This document shows positions 53,091 to 61,514 of a stretch of DNA of 64,000 nt, piece by piece. A program made the position numbers and the translations under genes. The notes under the pieces were generated by a model. That model did no database searches. It was not told the origin of the DNA and saw nothing but the letters and a program-made list of their open reading frames with translations. Numbering within the stretch: the stretch's first letter is position 1; each line of letters starts with the position of its first letter. The DNA is from CAVTWY01 sp963738615 (GTDB lineage Bacteria; Pseudomonadota; Gammaproteobacteria; Burkholderiales; Burkholderiaceae_C), in NCBI GenBank assembly GCA_963738615.1, contig CAVTXI010000004.1, positions 496,001-560,000 of the forward strand, written 5' to 3'.

Positions 53091-53210
53091 GCTCGGGGTT
53101 GCTCGGTGCGCACCCGCATCATGACGCCGCGCCCGCGCCTGGCGCGCGAGTGCATGTGTGATGACGACGCGCGCAGAATCAAGCTCTCGTTCGACGCAGG
53201 AGCCGTCCGC

Positions 53211-53780
53211 ATGGCCGAGTCTGTTCCAGGCGACTGTCCGCGGCCCGCGGACGCGATGTTCTCGGCGGCCTATGCCGAGTTGCACCGTCTGGCGCGATCG
53301 AGGCTGCGCGACGGCGGGCGCAACACGGTGCTCGATACGACAGCGTTGGTCCACGAGGCCTACATGCGCGTCAGCAACGCGGCGCTGACATCCTTTCCGG
53401 ACAGGGCCCGGTTCCTCGCCTACGCCGGCACGGCGATGCGCTCGATCATCATCGACCTGGTCCGCCAGCGTCAGGCCGAGCGCCGCGGCGGCGGCGCACA
53501 GCACGTCACGCTGACAGGTGACGTGATCGAGCAGGCGGCGCTGCCGGCGGGCGAAGACCACATCCTGCGCGTGCACGAGGCGCTCGAGGAACTGGCGAAG
53601 GTTGATCCGCGCATGGCCCAGGTGGTCGAGCTGCGTTACTTCGCCGGCCTGAACGACGCCGAGATCGCCGGTCGCGCTCGAGGTCGGCGAGCGCACCGTG
53701 CGGCGCGACTGGGAACACGCGCGGCTGCTGCTGGCGAAGGCCCTCGAAGTAGCGTCACTTTCCGAGCGGCGCGGCGATGG
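53211..53780 (+). CDS. ECF-type sigma factor (Sig-70_X6 / ECF43-like), frameshift near 53673
   Basis: About 185 residues. The ATG at 53211 has AGGAG eight bases upstream. Region 2 is a variant form (MFSAAYAELHRLARSRLRDGG...LDTTALVHEAYMRVSNA) lacking the usual acidic core-binding motif, as in the TIGR02999 group. Region 4 starts with DPRMAQVVELRYFAGLNDAEIA, then one base is missing; the frame resumes as VALEVGERTVRRDWEHARLLLAKAL, the recognition helix. No stop is met in that frame before the kinase start, so the 3' end given here is approximate and may hide a further base error. It lies directly ahead of the kinase gene. Confidence 0.72.
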
Positions 53781-56714
53781 ACAACGACAACTTCGAATTG
53801 GACCCCGCGCAGTGGGCGACGCTGCGGCGACTGCTCGACGAAGCGCTCGAGCGCGAGCCTTTGCAGCGTGCGGCTTGGCTCGACAGCCTCGAAGGGCCGC
53901 AGGCCGCGCTCGTCCCGCGCCTGCGCGATTTGCTCGAGCACGCCGCGGGCACATCGCACCTGCGGATGAACACGCTGCCCAAGGTCGAGACCGCAGACTT
54001 CGCGGCACCTGCGCAAGACGCGATGCCCGAGCGCATCGGCCCCTACCGCCTGCTGCGCGAAATCGGCAGCGGCGGGATGGCGAGCGTGTGGCTCGCCGAG
54101 CGCACCGACATGCTCCAGGGCCGGCAGGTCGCGCTGAAGCTGCCGCACGGCGCGTGGCGCCGCGCCGGGTTGGCCGAGCGCATGGCGCGCGAGCGCGAAA
54201 TCCTCGCCACGCTGAACCACCCGAACATCGCGCGCCTGTATGACGCGGGTGTGGCCGATGACGGGCAGCCGTATCTGGCGCTCGAGTACGTCGAAGGCGA
54301 TCGCATCGACGCCTACTGCAAGAACCACGACCTCGACGTTCGAGCCCGGCTGCGCCTGTTCCTCCAGGCCGCGCAGGCGGTCGCGCACGCGCACGCGAAT
54401 CTTGTCGTGCACCGCGACCTCAAGCCCAGCAACATCCTGGTCAGTGCGCAAGGCGAGGTGCGCCTGCTCGACTTCGGCATCGCCAAGCTGCTGGATCAGG
54501 GCTCGGCCGTGGAGACCGAACTCACCCGACAGTCCGGGCGCGCGCTGACGCCCGACTACGCGAGCCCCGAGCAGATCCGGGGCGAGGCGATCGGTACCGC
54601 GTCGGACGTGTACTCGCTCGGTGTCGTTTTGTTCGAGCTGCTGACCAGCACGCGCCCCTACGCGCTCGAACACGCATCACGCGTCGCGCTCGAGGAAGCG
54701 ATCCTGAAAGCCGAGCCGAAGCGACCGAGTGATGCGGCCGTCGATGCCAAGGCCAGGCGCGCGCTGCGTGGCGACCTCGACACCATCATCGGCAAGGCGC
54801 TGAAGAAGTCGCCCGGCGAGCGCTACGCCACCGTCGATGCGATGGCCAGCGACGTGGCGCGCCACCTCGAGCAGCGCCCCGTGCTCGCCCAACCCGACAG
54901 CGCGTGGTATCGGCTGGGCAAGCTGCTGAAGCGCAATCGCCTCGCCGCTGGCGCCGCAGCGGCGGTCGCGACGGCGCTCGTGACCGGCAGCGGCGTAGCG
55001 ATGTGGCAAGCGCGGCAGGCGCGTGTGGAGCAGCAGCGGGCCGAGGCGGTCAAGCAGTTCATGACGGCGCTGTTCCGCGATGTCGATGCTTATGGCGCGC
55101 CAAACTCCAAGCCCACCGTGCAGGAGCTGCTGCAACAAGCGCGCACGCGCCTGCAAGGAGGGTTTGTCGGCCAACCGGCACTGCGCGTGGAGTTGCTGGT
55201 GACGCTGGCCAACGGCCTTGCCGGGCTGTCCGACTACGAAGCCGCCGAAAGTACGTTGCGACAGGCGCTCGACGAAGGCGTGCCTGTCCTGGGCCGACGT
55301 CACGCGCTGGTCATGAGCGCGCGCGTCGGCATGGCCAACGTCTTGCGCTTTCGCGGCCGCGTCTCCGACATGCAAGCAGAACTCGAAGTCCTGCGCGCCG
55401 ACATGGACGCAACACCCACCGTGGCGGCCGCGGACCGCGTCGAGATGATGGAGAACGTCGTGCATCTGGCGGTCAATCAGGGGCGCTACGCCGATGCCCA
55501 GGCTGCCGCACGAGAGGTGAGCGCCCTGTCGACGCGGCACTTCGACAGACGCCATCCGCGCCAGATCACGGCATGGATGCTGGTCGGACTGACGGCGTCC
55601 TACAACGGTGATCACGAGCGGTCGCTGCAAGCCAGCGCCGAAGCTGTAGCGCTGGCCAAGGACGTCTTCGGCACCGTGCGTCCTCACGCCCGCGTGTTCG
55701 ACGCTCGCGCGCTCCACGCCAGGGCGTTGGGAAACCTGGGCCACTACCGTGAAGCGGCCGACGAACTGGTCGACGTTGTCGCTGGAGTCGAGCGGCTGTT
55801 CGGCGCCGCCAACCCGATGGTCGCGTACTACTCAGCCGACGTTCGCGCGCTTTCGCCTCGATCAGGGCGATGCGACCGCTGCGCTGGCCTACGCCGAACG
55901 TGCGGCCAGCCTGCTGGCGTCGGCAATCGAAGCCGATGCGTACACCGCGGCAATGGTTCGGTTCAGCGTCGGGCGCGCCCAGTTGGCCTTGCGGCTCGCG
56001 CCGCAAGCGCTCGAGACGCTGTCATCGGCGCGAGACGCCGCGCGCCAGGCCCGCGGACCCACCAGCACGCTGGCGATCGACCTGAGTTCCCACATCGCAC
56101 TGGCGTTGGCGCAACAGGGCAAGCTCGACGAAGCCAGCCGCGAGGTCGACGCGGGAGTCGCCCACTGGCGAACGGCCACCGGCCTGCACGCCTTTCGCGG
56201 CCTGCACCATGCGGGCGTCGTGCGTCGCCTGGCACGCGACTGGTCCGCCGCGATCACGCTCCAGCAGGCCGCGCTGGCGGCGCTGGATGACAAGCCACAG
56301 CACGCGAAGCGGCGCATGGCTGCAACCACCGAATGGGCGCTGGCGGAACTCGAACAAGGCGATGCAGCGTCCGCGCTGCGCAGGCTTCTGACCCATACCG
56401 CTCCCGATGCGGCTGCGTCCGCTGCCGCCACGCCGGCCGAGGCCGATCGGCTCATCGCCATCGGTCGCGCGCGACTGGCATTGGGCCAGCCGGCCGAGGC
56501 CGAGTCCGCGCTTCAGGCCGCCGACACCTATTGGCAAAGCGCCGACCCCAATGTGCGCTGGGCGGGTGAGGCCGCGTACTGGCTGGGCCAGTGCCATGCC
56601 GCGCAGGGCCGGCGCGCTGATGCGCAGGAAGCGATGGACAGGGCACAACGCATCCTCGAGCGGTCGCCTTTCGCCGCCGACCGGGCGCTTTTCGCGCGCG
56701 CTCGGCGTGAGTAA
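53777..56714 (+). CDS. Transmembrane Ser/Thr protein kinase with TPR sensor domain, frameshift near 55850
   Basis: About 979 residues after correction. The cytoplasmic kinase domain (about 88-345) has the glycine loop GPYRLLREIGSGGMASVW, the catalytic VHRDLKPSN near 211, DFGIAKL near 232 and the activation-segment end SPEQIRGE near 262. A membrane helix (about 390-411, AAGAAAAVATALVTGSGVAM) is followed by periplasmic TPR-like repeats such as NGLAGLSDYEAAESTLRQAL and ALGNLGHYREAADELVDVV. A frame change near 55850 is needed to join the last 285 residues (ALAYAERAASLL... AAYWLGQCHAAQGRRADAQEAMDRAQ). In the PknS-EcfK and PknT-EcfP systems such kinases activate an adjacent ECF43 sigma factor by phosphorylation, and the arrangement here matches. 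Confidence 0.85.
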
Positions 56715-56739
56715 GGCGCGGCCTCAGCGGCCGCCGCCC

Positions 56740-57378
56740 TCACGGCGCGTTCGGAGTCAAGCACACATCGTCGACCACCATCGGTGTGCTGCCGATGGCA
56801 AAGCTGGCGATCTCGCCCGACAGTGCCCGCACTTGCATCGTGCCGTGGGACCAGTGGCTCGGCGGATCGGATGGCTCGAGCGGTTCGGACTTCCTGAGCT
56901 TCACTTCAACCCGGTACTGTCCGCTGGCGGCGTCGCCGAGGACCTTGCCATCCAGGTCGCGGAGGCCTCCCACCACCTCATGCACCTTGCCGTTGATCTG
57001 GAGGTTGGCGTGCCGACCGAGGCTGCCGCCTCTGTTCTCGGCCAGTCGAAATCGAATCTGGGACACCGGTTGCGGTAGCTCGATCTGCATCGTGGCGCCG
57101 TAGATGTACAGCTCGGACTGCTCGGTCGCCTTGCTGCCCGCGATGCGCGTGCTCTGGACCTTGATGTAGTGGCCGTCGGGGTCTTGTATGCCCCCGTCGC
57201 GCTTGTAGTCGCGCACTCTGACCTCCAGGTTTTGGAACCTGTAGGTTTCGCCAATGTTGAAAACCCGGTCGTCCTGCAGCCCGGAAAATCCGTAGCAGGT
57301 CTCGGCAGCTCGCGCAGGGCTCGAGCCGAGCGCCGCGACACCGATGGCGGAGAAAAGAAAAAACGTCGAACGTTTCAT
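56740..57378 (-). CDS. Secreted hypothetical protein
   Basis: 212 residues, not recognised as any family. It has a clean signal peptide (MKRSTFFLFSAIGVAALGSSPARA-AE) and AGGAAG before the ATG at 57378. The mature part is beta-rich, with two cysteines only (TCYGFSG near its start and VDDVCLTP at the end), compatible with one disulfide, and with alternating segments such as QMQIELPQPVSQIRFRLAE-like stretches typical of carbohydrate-binding or jelly-roll domains. The neighbours give no functional hint. It is convergent with the kinase gene, 25 bases apart. Confidence 0.7.
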   Translation of the reverse strand: MKRSTFFLFSAIGVAALGSSPARAAETCYGFSGLQDDRVFNIGETYRFQNLEVRVRDYKRDGGIQDPDGHYIKVQSTRIAGSKATEQSELYIYGATMQIELPQPVSQIRFRLAENRGGSLGRHANLQINGKVHEVVGGLRDLDGKVLGDAASGQYRVEVKLRKSEPLEPSDPPSHWSHGTMQVRALSGEIASFAIGSTPMVVDDVCLTPNAP

Positions 57379-57493
57379 GATGAGTACTTCCTGATTCGTT
57401 GATGGATCGGACAGGCCGGTGAGGATGAAGTCCGAGGTCGTCGCCGGCCGACAACCACATCGGAGGAAATTCGCTACCGTCGAAAGCGCGCGT

Positions 57494-57925
57494 TCAGCCA
57501 TCGACGGTTGCAGCACCTTGTCGGCGCGCCGCCGTGACCATGACCTCGGCGATCAGGCCGTACACCCGCGCCCACGCGTCGCGCACCCTCGGCGTGAACG
57601 CGTCGCCGAGCCCCTGGCCCAGGGTCTTCAACAGCGCGGCGCCAACCGTCTGGTAGTGCGACTCGCGAACGCCGTAGCCCGCATGGCGCTGCGCCAGCGA
57701 CTCGAGCACCGGCATCAAGGTGGGCAGGTCGTCGAGCTTGTCGACCGCGGCACCGATCATCTGCATCAGGCGCTGGCCTTGATGGCCGAGGTCGCTTTTG
57801 AACAGAGGGCGCAGCGCCGGATCGGCCGCGAAGAGGTTGTCGTAGAAGAGTGATGCGGCGGCAGGCGCGATGCCTTCGACGTGTGTCCAACTGCGGCGTA
57901 CGAGAAGAATGGTGTCTTGGTCCAT
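57494..57925 (-). CDS. Single-domain bacterial haemoglobin (Vitreoscilla/flavohaemoglobin globin type)
   Basis: 143 residues, a 3-on-3 globin with no reductase domain. The proximal heme ligand is H81 (RHAGYGV), B10 tyrosine is Y28 (SLFYDNLF) and the E7 glutamine is Q51 (GHQGQRL), the oxygen-binding set of flavohaemoglobins and Vitreoscilla haemoglobin. Such proteins bind oxygen or convert nitric oxide to nitrate using a separate reductase. The ATG at 57925 fits the family start; the upstream frame is unrelated. It is transcribed divergently from tartrate dehydrogenase, 257 bases apart, with no gene seen in the gap. Confidence 0.92.
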   Translation of the reverse strand: MDQDTILLVRRSWTHVEGIAPAAASLFYDNLFAADPALRPLFKSDLGHQGQRLMQMIGAAVDKLDDLPTLMPVLESLAQRHAGYGVRESHYQTVGAALLKTLGQGLGDAFTPRVRDAWARVYGLIAEVMVTAARRQGAATVDG

Positions 57926-58182
57926 GAGTGGCCTCGGCTGTGTCAGGTTGCGCGGATGGGGATCTCGAGTCCGCGCGCTTTTCGTCTCTCTGACCCTGTA
58001 AACGCAGCGAGGCGTCTCTTTCGGCCACCGATCGGCAACCGGCGCGGCCACCCCCCACGAATCTCGAGCAGCCGCAGCCGAGTGGGCCGGATCGAACGTC
58101 GTCACGCCGAGGCGCGTGCGGATCGCGGCGCGAGAATGTGTCGACCTCGGACCGACGCATCCGCTCGACGGAGCCAACCACC

Positions 58183-59256
58183 ATGACCAAGACCTACAAG
58201 ATCGCCGTCATCCCCGGCGATGGCATCGGCAAGGAAGTGATGCCCGAAGGCGTTCGCAGCCTCGAGGCCGCGGCGCGCCGCTTCGGCTTCGCACTCGACC
58301 TCGTGCCGATCGAATGGGCCAATTGCGACTACTTCGCCAAGCACCAGAAGATGATGCCCGACGACTGGAAATCGCAGCTCGTGGGCATGGACGCGCTGCT
58401 CTTCGGCGCCGTCGGGTGGCCCGCCATCGCGCCCGACCACGTGTCGCTGTGGGGCAGCCTGCTGAAGTTCAGGCGCGAGTTCGACCAGTACATCAACCTG
58501 CGCCCCGCACGGCTGTTCGACGGCGTGCCCTGCCCCCTGGCCGGCCGAAAGCCCGGCGACATCGACTTCCTGATCGTGCGCGAGAACACCGAAGGCGAAT
58601 ACACGAACCTGGGCGGCGTGATGTATGCCGGCACCGAGCGCGAAATCGTGATTCAGGAATCAGTCTTCAGCCGCCACGGTGCCGACCGCGTGTTGCGCTT
58701 CGCTTTCGAGCAGGCTCGTGCGCGCAAGCGCAAAAAGCTCACCGTCGCGACCAAGAGCAACGGCATCGCGATCAGCATGCCGTGGTGGGACGCGCGCGCC
58801 GACGCCATCGCCGCCGACTACCCCGACATCGCGGTCGACAAGCAGCACATCGACATCCTGACCGCGCGCTTCGTGCTTCAGCCCGACCGCTTCGACGTCG
58901 TCGTGGCGACCAACCTCTTCGGCGACATCCTGTCCGACCTGGGCCCCGCGTGCACCGGCACGATCGGCATCGCGCCGTCGGCGAACCTGAACCCCGAGCG
59001 CACCTTCCCTTCGCTGTTCGAACCCGTGCACGGCTCGGCGCCCGACATCTACGGCAGGAACATCGCCAACCCGATCGCGATGATCTGGTCGGCGGCGCTG
59101 ATGCTCGAGTTCCTGGGCGAGCGCGATGCACACGACGCGATGCTGCGCGCGATCGAAGCCGTGCTGGTCGAGGGGCCGCGGACTGGCGATCTGGGGGGGA
59201 AGGCGTCGACGACCGACGTGGGGAAGGCCGTCGCCGAACGCATCGGGCGCAAGTGA
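58183..59256 (+). CDS. ttuC: Tartrate dehydrogenase/decarboxylase (isocitrate/isopropylmalate dehydrogenase family)
   Basis: 357 residues of the beta-decarboxylating dehydrogenase family. Visible are the start KIAVIPGDGIGKEVMPEG, the substrate loop LLKFRREFDQYINLRPARLF with three arginines, IVRENTEGEYTNLGG, the metal site VVVATNLFGDILSDLGPA and the NAD motif EPVHGSAPDIYGRNIANPIAMIWSA. WGSLLKFRREFDQYINLRP and the missing Ser-x-x-x-Arg phospho-site favour tartrate/D-malate over isocitrate. The ATG at 58183 is preferred over a start 45 bases upstream. It is convergent with rng. Confidence 0.9.
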   Translation: MTKTYKIAVIPGDGIGKEVMPEGVRSLEAAARRFGFALDLVPIEWANCDYFAKHQKMMPDDWKSQLVGMDALLFGAVGWPAIAPDHVSLWGSLLKFRREFDQYINLRPARLFDGVPCPLAGRKPGDIDFLIVRENTEGEYTNLGGVMYAGTEREIVIQESVFSRHGADRVLRFAFEQARARKRKKLTVATKSNGIAISMPWWDARADAIAADYPDIAVDKQHIDILTARFVLQPDRFDVVVATNLFGDILSDLGPACTGTIGIAPSANLNPERTFPSLFEPVHGSAPDIYGRNIANPIAMIWSAALMLEFLGERDAHDAMLRAIEAVLVEGPRTGDLGGKASTTDVGKAVAERIGRK

Positions 59257-59285
59257 AGCGTCGGCGACGCCTCGCCGCTTCTGCT

Positions 59286-60803
59286 TCAAAGCAAAACAAT
59301 GTCGTACTGCTCGGGCGTCAACGTCGGCTCGACCGACAGCGAGATCGGCTTGCCGATGAACTCCGACAGCCCCGCCAGATGCGGGCTTTCTTCGTCCAGC
59401 AGCATCTCGACCACGCCCGCACTCGCGACGACGCGGAATTCCTTGGGGTCGAACTGGCGCGCCTCGCGCAGGATCTCGCGCAGGATGTCGTAGCAGACGC
59501 TGCGCGCTGTCTTCACCTGGCCGCGGCCGTCGCACGTGGGGCACGGTTCGCACAACATGTGCGCCAGCGATTCACGCGTGCGCTTACGCGTCATCTCGAC
59601 CAGGCCCAGTTGCGTGAAACCGCTCACGGTCAACTTGGTGCGGTCGCGCGCGAGCTGCTTGCGGAACTCGGCGAGCACGGCGTCGCGATGCTCGGGGCGC
59701 GTCATGTCGATGAAGTCGAGGATGATGATGCCGCCCAGGTTGCGCAGCCGCAGTTGCCGCGCGATCGCCTGCGCGGCCTCGAGGTTGTTCTTGAAGATCG
59801 TGTCGTCGAAGTTGCGCGCGCCCACGAAGCCGCCGGTGTTGACGTCGACCGTGGTCAGCGCCTCGGTCTGGTCGATGATGAGGTAGCCGCCGCTCTTCAG
59901 GTCGACGCGCCGCGCCAGCGCACGCTGGATTTCCTGGTCGATGTTGTACAGGTCGAAGATCGGCCGCTCGCCCTGGTAGTGCTCGAGCTTCTTCGCTGCG
60001 CGCGGTGTGTAGTTTTCGCCGAAGGCGCGCAGGTGCTCGAACTGCAACTTCGAATCGATGCGCACGAGCTGCGTCGCATCGCCCGTCAGATCGCGCAGCA
60101 CGCGCTCGGCGAGCGTCAGGTCCTGGTGCAACAGCGTGCACGGGGGCGAGGTGAAGCTGCCGTCGCGGATGCGGCCCCAGGCCTTGCGCAGGTAGTCGAT
60201 GTCGTCGGCCAACTCGTCGTCGGTGGCATCTTCGGCGTTGGTCCGCAGGATGAAGCCACCCGTGCCGGCGTGCATGCCTTCGTTCGCGCCGGAGTTCGCG
60301 CCGGGGTTCGCCACCAGCGCCGTCAGCCGCTGGCGCAGCTGCTCGCGAAGCTCGAGCGACTCGATCTTCTGCGAAATGCCGATGTGGTTGTCTTGCGGCA
60401 AAAACACCAGCAGACGCCCGGCGATGCTGATCTGCGCCGACAACCTCGCGCCCTTGGTGCCGATCGGGTCCTTGATCACCTGCACCAGCAGCGATTGGCC
60501 TTCGAAGACCTGGCGTTCGATCGGCACCGGCGGCAGGGTCGCACCGCCGGTGCCGTGGTCATGCCGCGCGCCCGACGGCGCCAGGTCGGCAACGTGCAGA
60601 AAGGCTGCGCGCTCGAGGCCGATGTCGACGAACGCGCTTTGCATGCCCGGCAGCACGCGCGCAACTTTGCCCAGGTAGACGTTGCCGACCAGGCCGCGTT
60701 GCAGGCTGCGTTCGATGTGCAGTTCCTGTACGGCGCCGCCTTCGACGACAGCCACGCGGGTTTCCTGTGGCGTCCAGTTGATGAGGATGTCTTGCGTGGC
60801 CAT
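59286..60803 (-). CDS. rng: Ribonuclease G
   Basis: 505 residues, an RNase E/G family endoribonuclease without the long RNase E scaffold, acting on 16S rRNA 5' end processing and mRNA decay. The S1 domain (about 38-120) begins GNVYLGKVARVLPGMQSAFVDIGLERAAFLH. The catalytic DNase-I-like part holds the metal aspartates in LTTVDVNTGGF and ILDFIDM, and the zinc-link cysteines are CPTCDG. A small Gly/Asn-Ala insertion (ANPGANSGANEG near 167-178) looks like a local repeat. It lies 9 bases after maf on the same strand. Confidence 0.95.
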   Translation of the reverse strand: MATQDILINWTPQETRVAVVEGGAVQELHIERSLQRGLVGNVYLGKVARVLPGMQSAFVDIGLERAAFLHVADLAPSGARHDHGTGGATLPPVPIERQVFEGQSLLVQVIKDPIGTKGARLSAQISIAGRLLVFLPQDNHIGISQKIESLELREQLRQRLTALVANPGANSGANEGMHAGTGGFILRTNAEDATDDELADDIDYLRKAWGRIRDGSFTSPPCTLLHQDLTLAERVLRDLTGDATQLVRIDSKLQFEHLRAFGENYTPRAAKKLEHYQGERPIFDLYNIDQEIQRALARRVDLKSGGYLIIDQTEALTTVDVNTGGFVGARNFDDTIFKNNLEAAQAIARQLRLRNLGGIIILDFIDMTRPEHRDAVLAEFRKQLARDRTKLTVSGFTQLGLVEMTRKRTRESLAHMLCEPCPTCDGRGQVKTARSVCYDILREILREARQFDPKEFRVVASAGVVEMLLDEESPHLAGLSEFIGKPISLSVEPTLTPEQYDIVLL

Positions 60804-60812
60804 CGGGTCGGT

Positions 60813-61490
60813 TCAGTCTATCGACGTTTTTTGCAAGGCAGACACCCTCGCGCCTCGGGCGCGCCCATCGAGTGCATGCGCCACGCGCGCGCGCCGCAGC
60901 AGCACCGCCGTTTCGGCCAGCGGCAGGCCCATCACGCCGCTGTAGCTGCCCTCGATGTGTTCGATCCAACCCGCCAGCGCGCTTTGAATCGCATACGCAC
61001 CCGCTTTGCCGAAAGGTTCGCCCGATGCGATGTAGGTATCGATGACGCCCGCAGGCAGCGTCGCGAAGCGCACGCGGGAGATGCTCAGCGCCTCGAGCTC
61101 GCGCGACGCGGTGTGCACCGCCACCGCAGACAACACGCGGTGCGTTCGCCCTGACAAAGCCAGCAGCATCGCGCGCGCCGCGTCGGCATCGGCAGGCTTG
61201 CCGAGGATGCGCCGTCCCAGCGCCACCGTGGTGTCGGCGCACAGGACGGGCGCGTCGATCAGCCCGCGGTCGACGCGCCGGGCGACCGCGGCGGCAAGCT
61301 TCGCGTGCGTGACGCGACGAACGTAGTCGTCGGGCGATTCCCCGGCGCGCTCGTGCTCGAGCGCTTCGGCGTCTTCGCCGGGACCTGGCAGCAACAACTC
61401 ATGCCGCGCGCCGAGTTGGTCGAGCAGTTGACGTCGGCGCGGGCTTTGCGATGCGAGGTAGACGAAGCCGAATTCAGACATGCCGGGCAT
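60813..61490 (-). CDS. maf: Maf-like nucleoside triphosphate pyrophosphatase (dTTP/UTP type)
   Basis: 225 residues. Maf proteins remove non-canonical or excess dTTP/UTP and related nucleotides. The N-terminal YLASQSPRRRQLLDQLG, the catalytic base region LCADTTVALGRRILGKP, GRTHRVLSAVAVH and YSGVMGLPLAETAVLL are all present. ATGs at 61490 and 61481 are possible starts; the second gives MSEFGFVYLASQ, nearer to known proteins. It is adjacent to rng, as in many betaproteobacteria. Confidence 0.92.
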   Translation of the reverse strand: MPGMSEFGFVYLASQSPRRRQLLDQLGARHELLLPGPGEDAEALEHERAGESPDDYVRRVTHAKLAAAVARRVDRGLIDAPVLCADTTVALGRRILGKPADADAARAMLLALSGRTHRVLSAVAVHTASRELEALSISRVRFATLPAGVIDTYIASGEPFGKAGAYAIQSALAGWIEHIEGSYSGVMGLPLAETAVLLRRARVAHALDGRARGARVSALQKTSID

Positions 61491-61514
61491 TGTGGTGCCC
61501 GGGTTCGAGCGTCT

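Noticed and set aside
58138..58182. N-terminal extension of tartrate dehydrogenase from 58138
   Set aside because: The added 15 residues are not seen in the family, whose start is close to the ATG at 58183.
59257..59285. Possible factor-independent terminator between convergent tartrate dehydrogenase and rng
   Set aside because: A GC-rich CGGCG/CGCCG hairpin can be drawn but no T-run follows, so it was not annotated.
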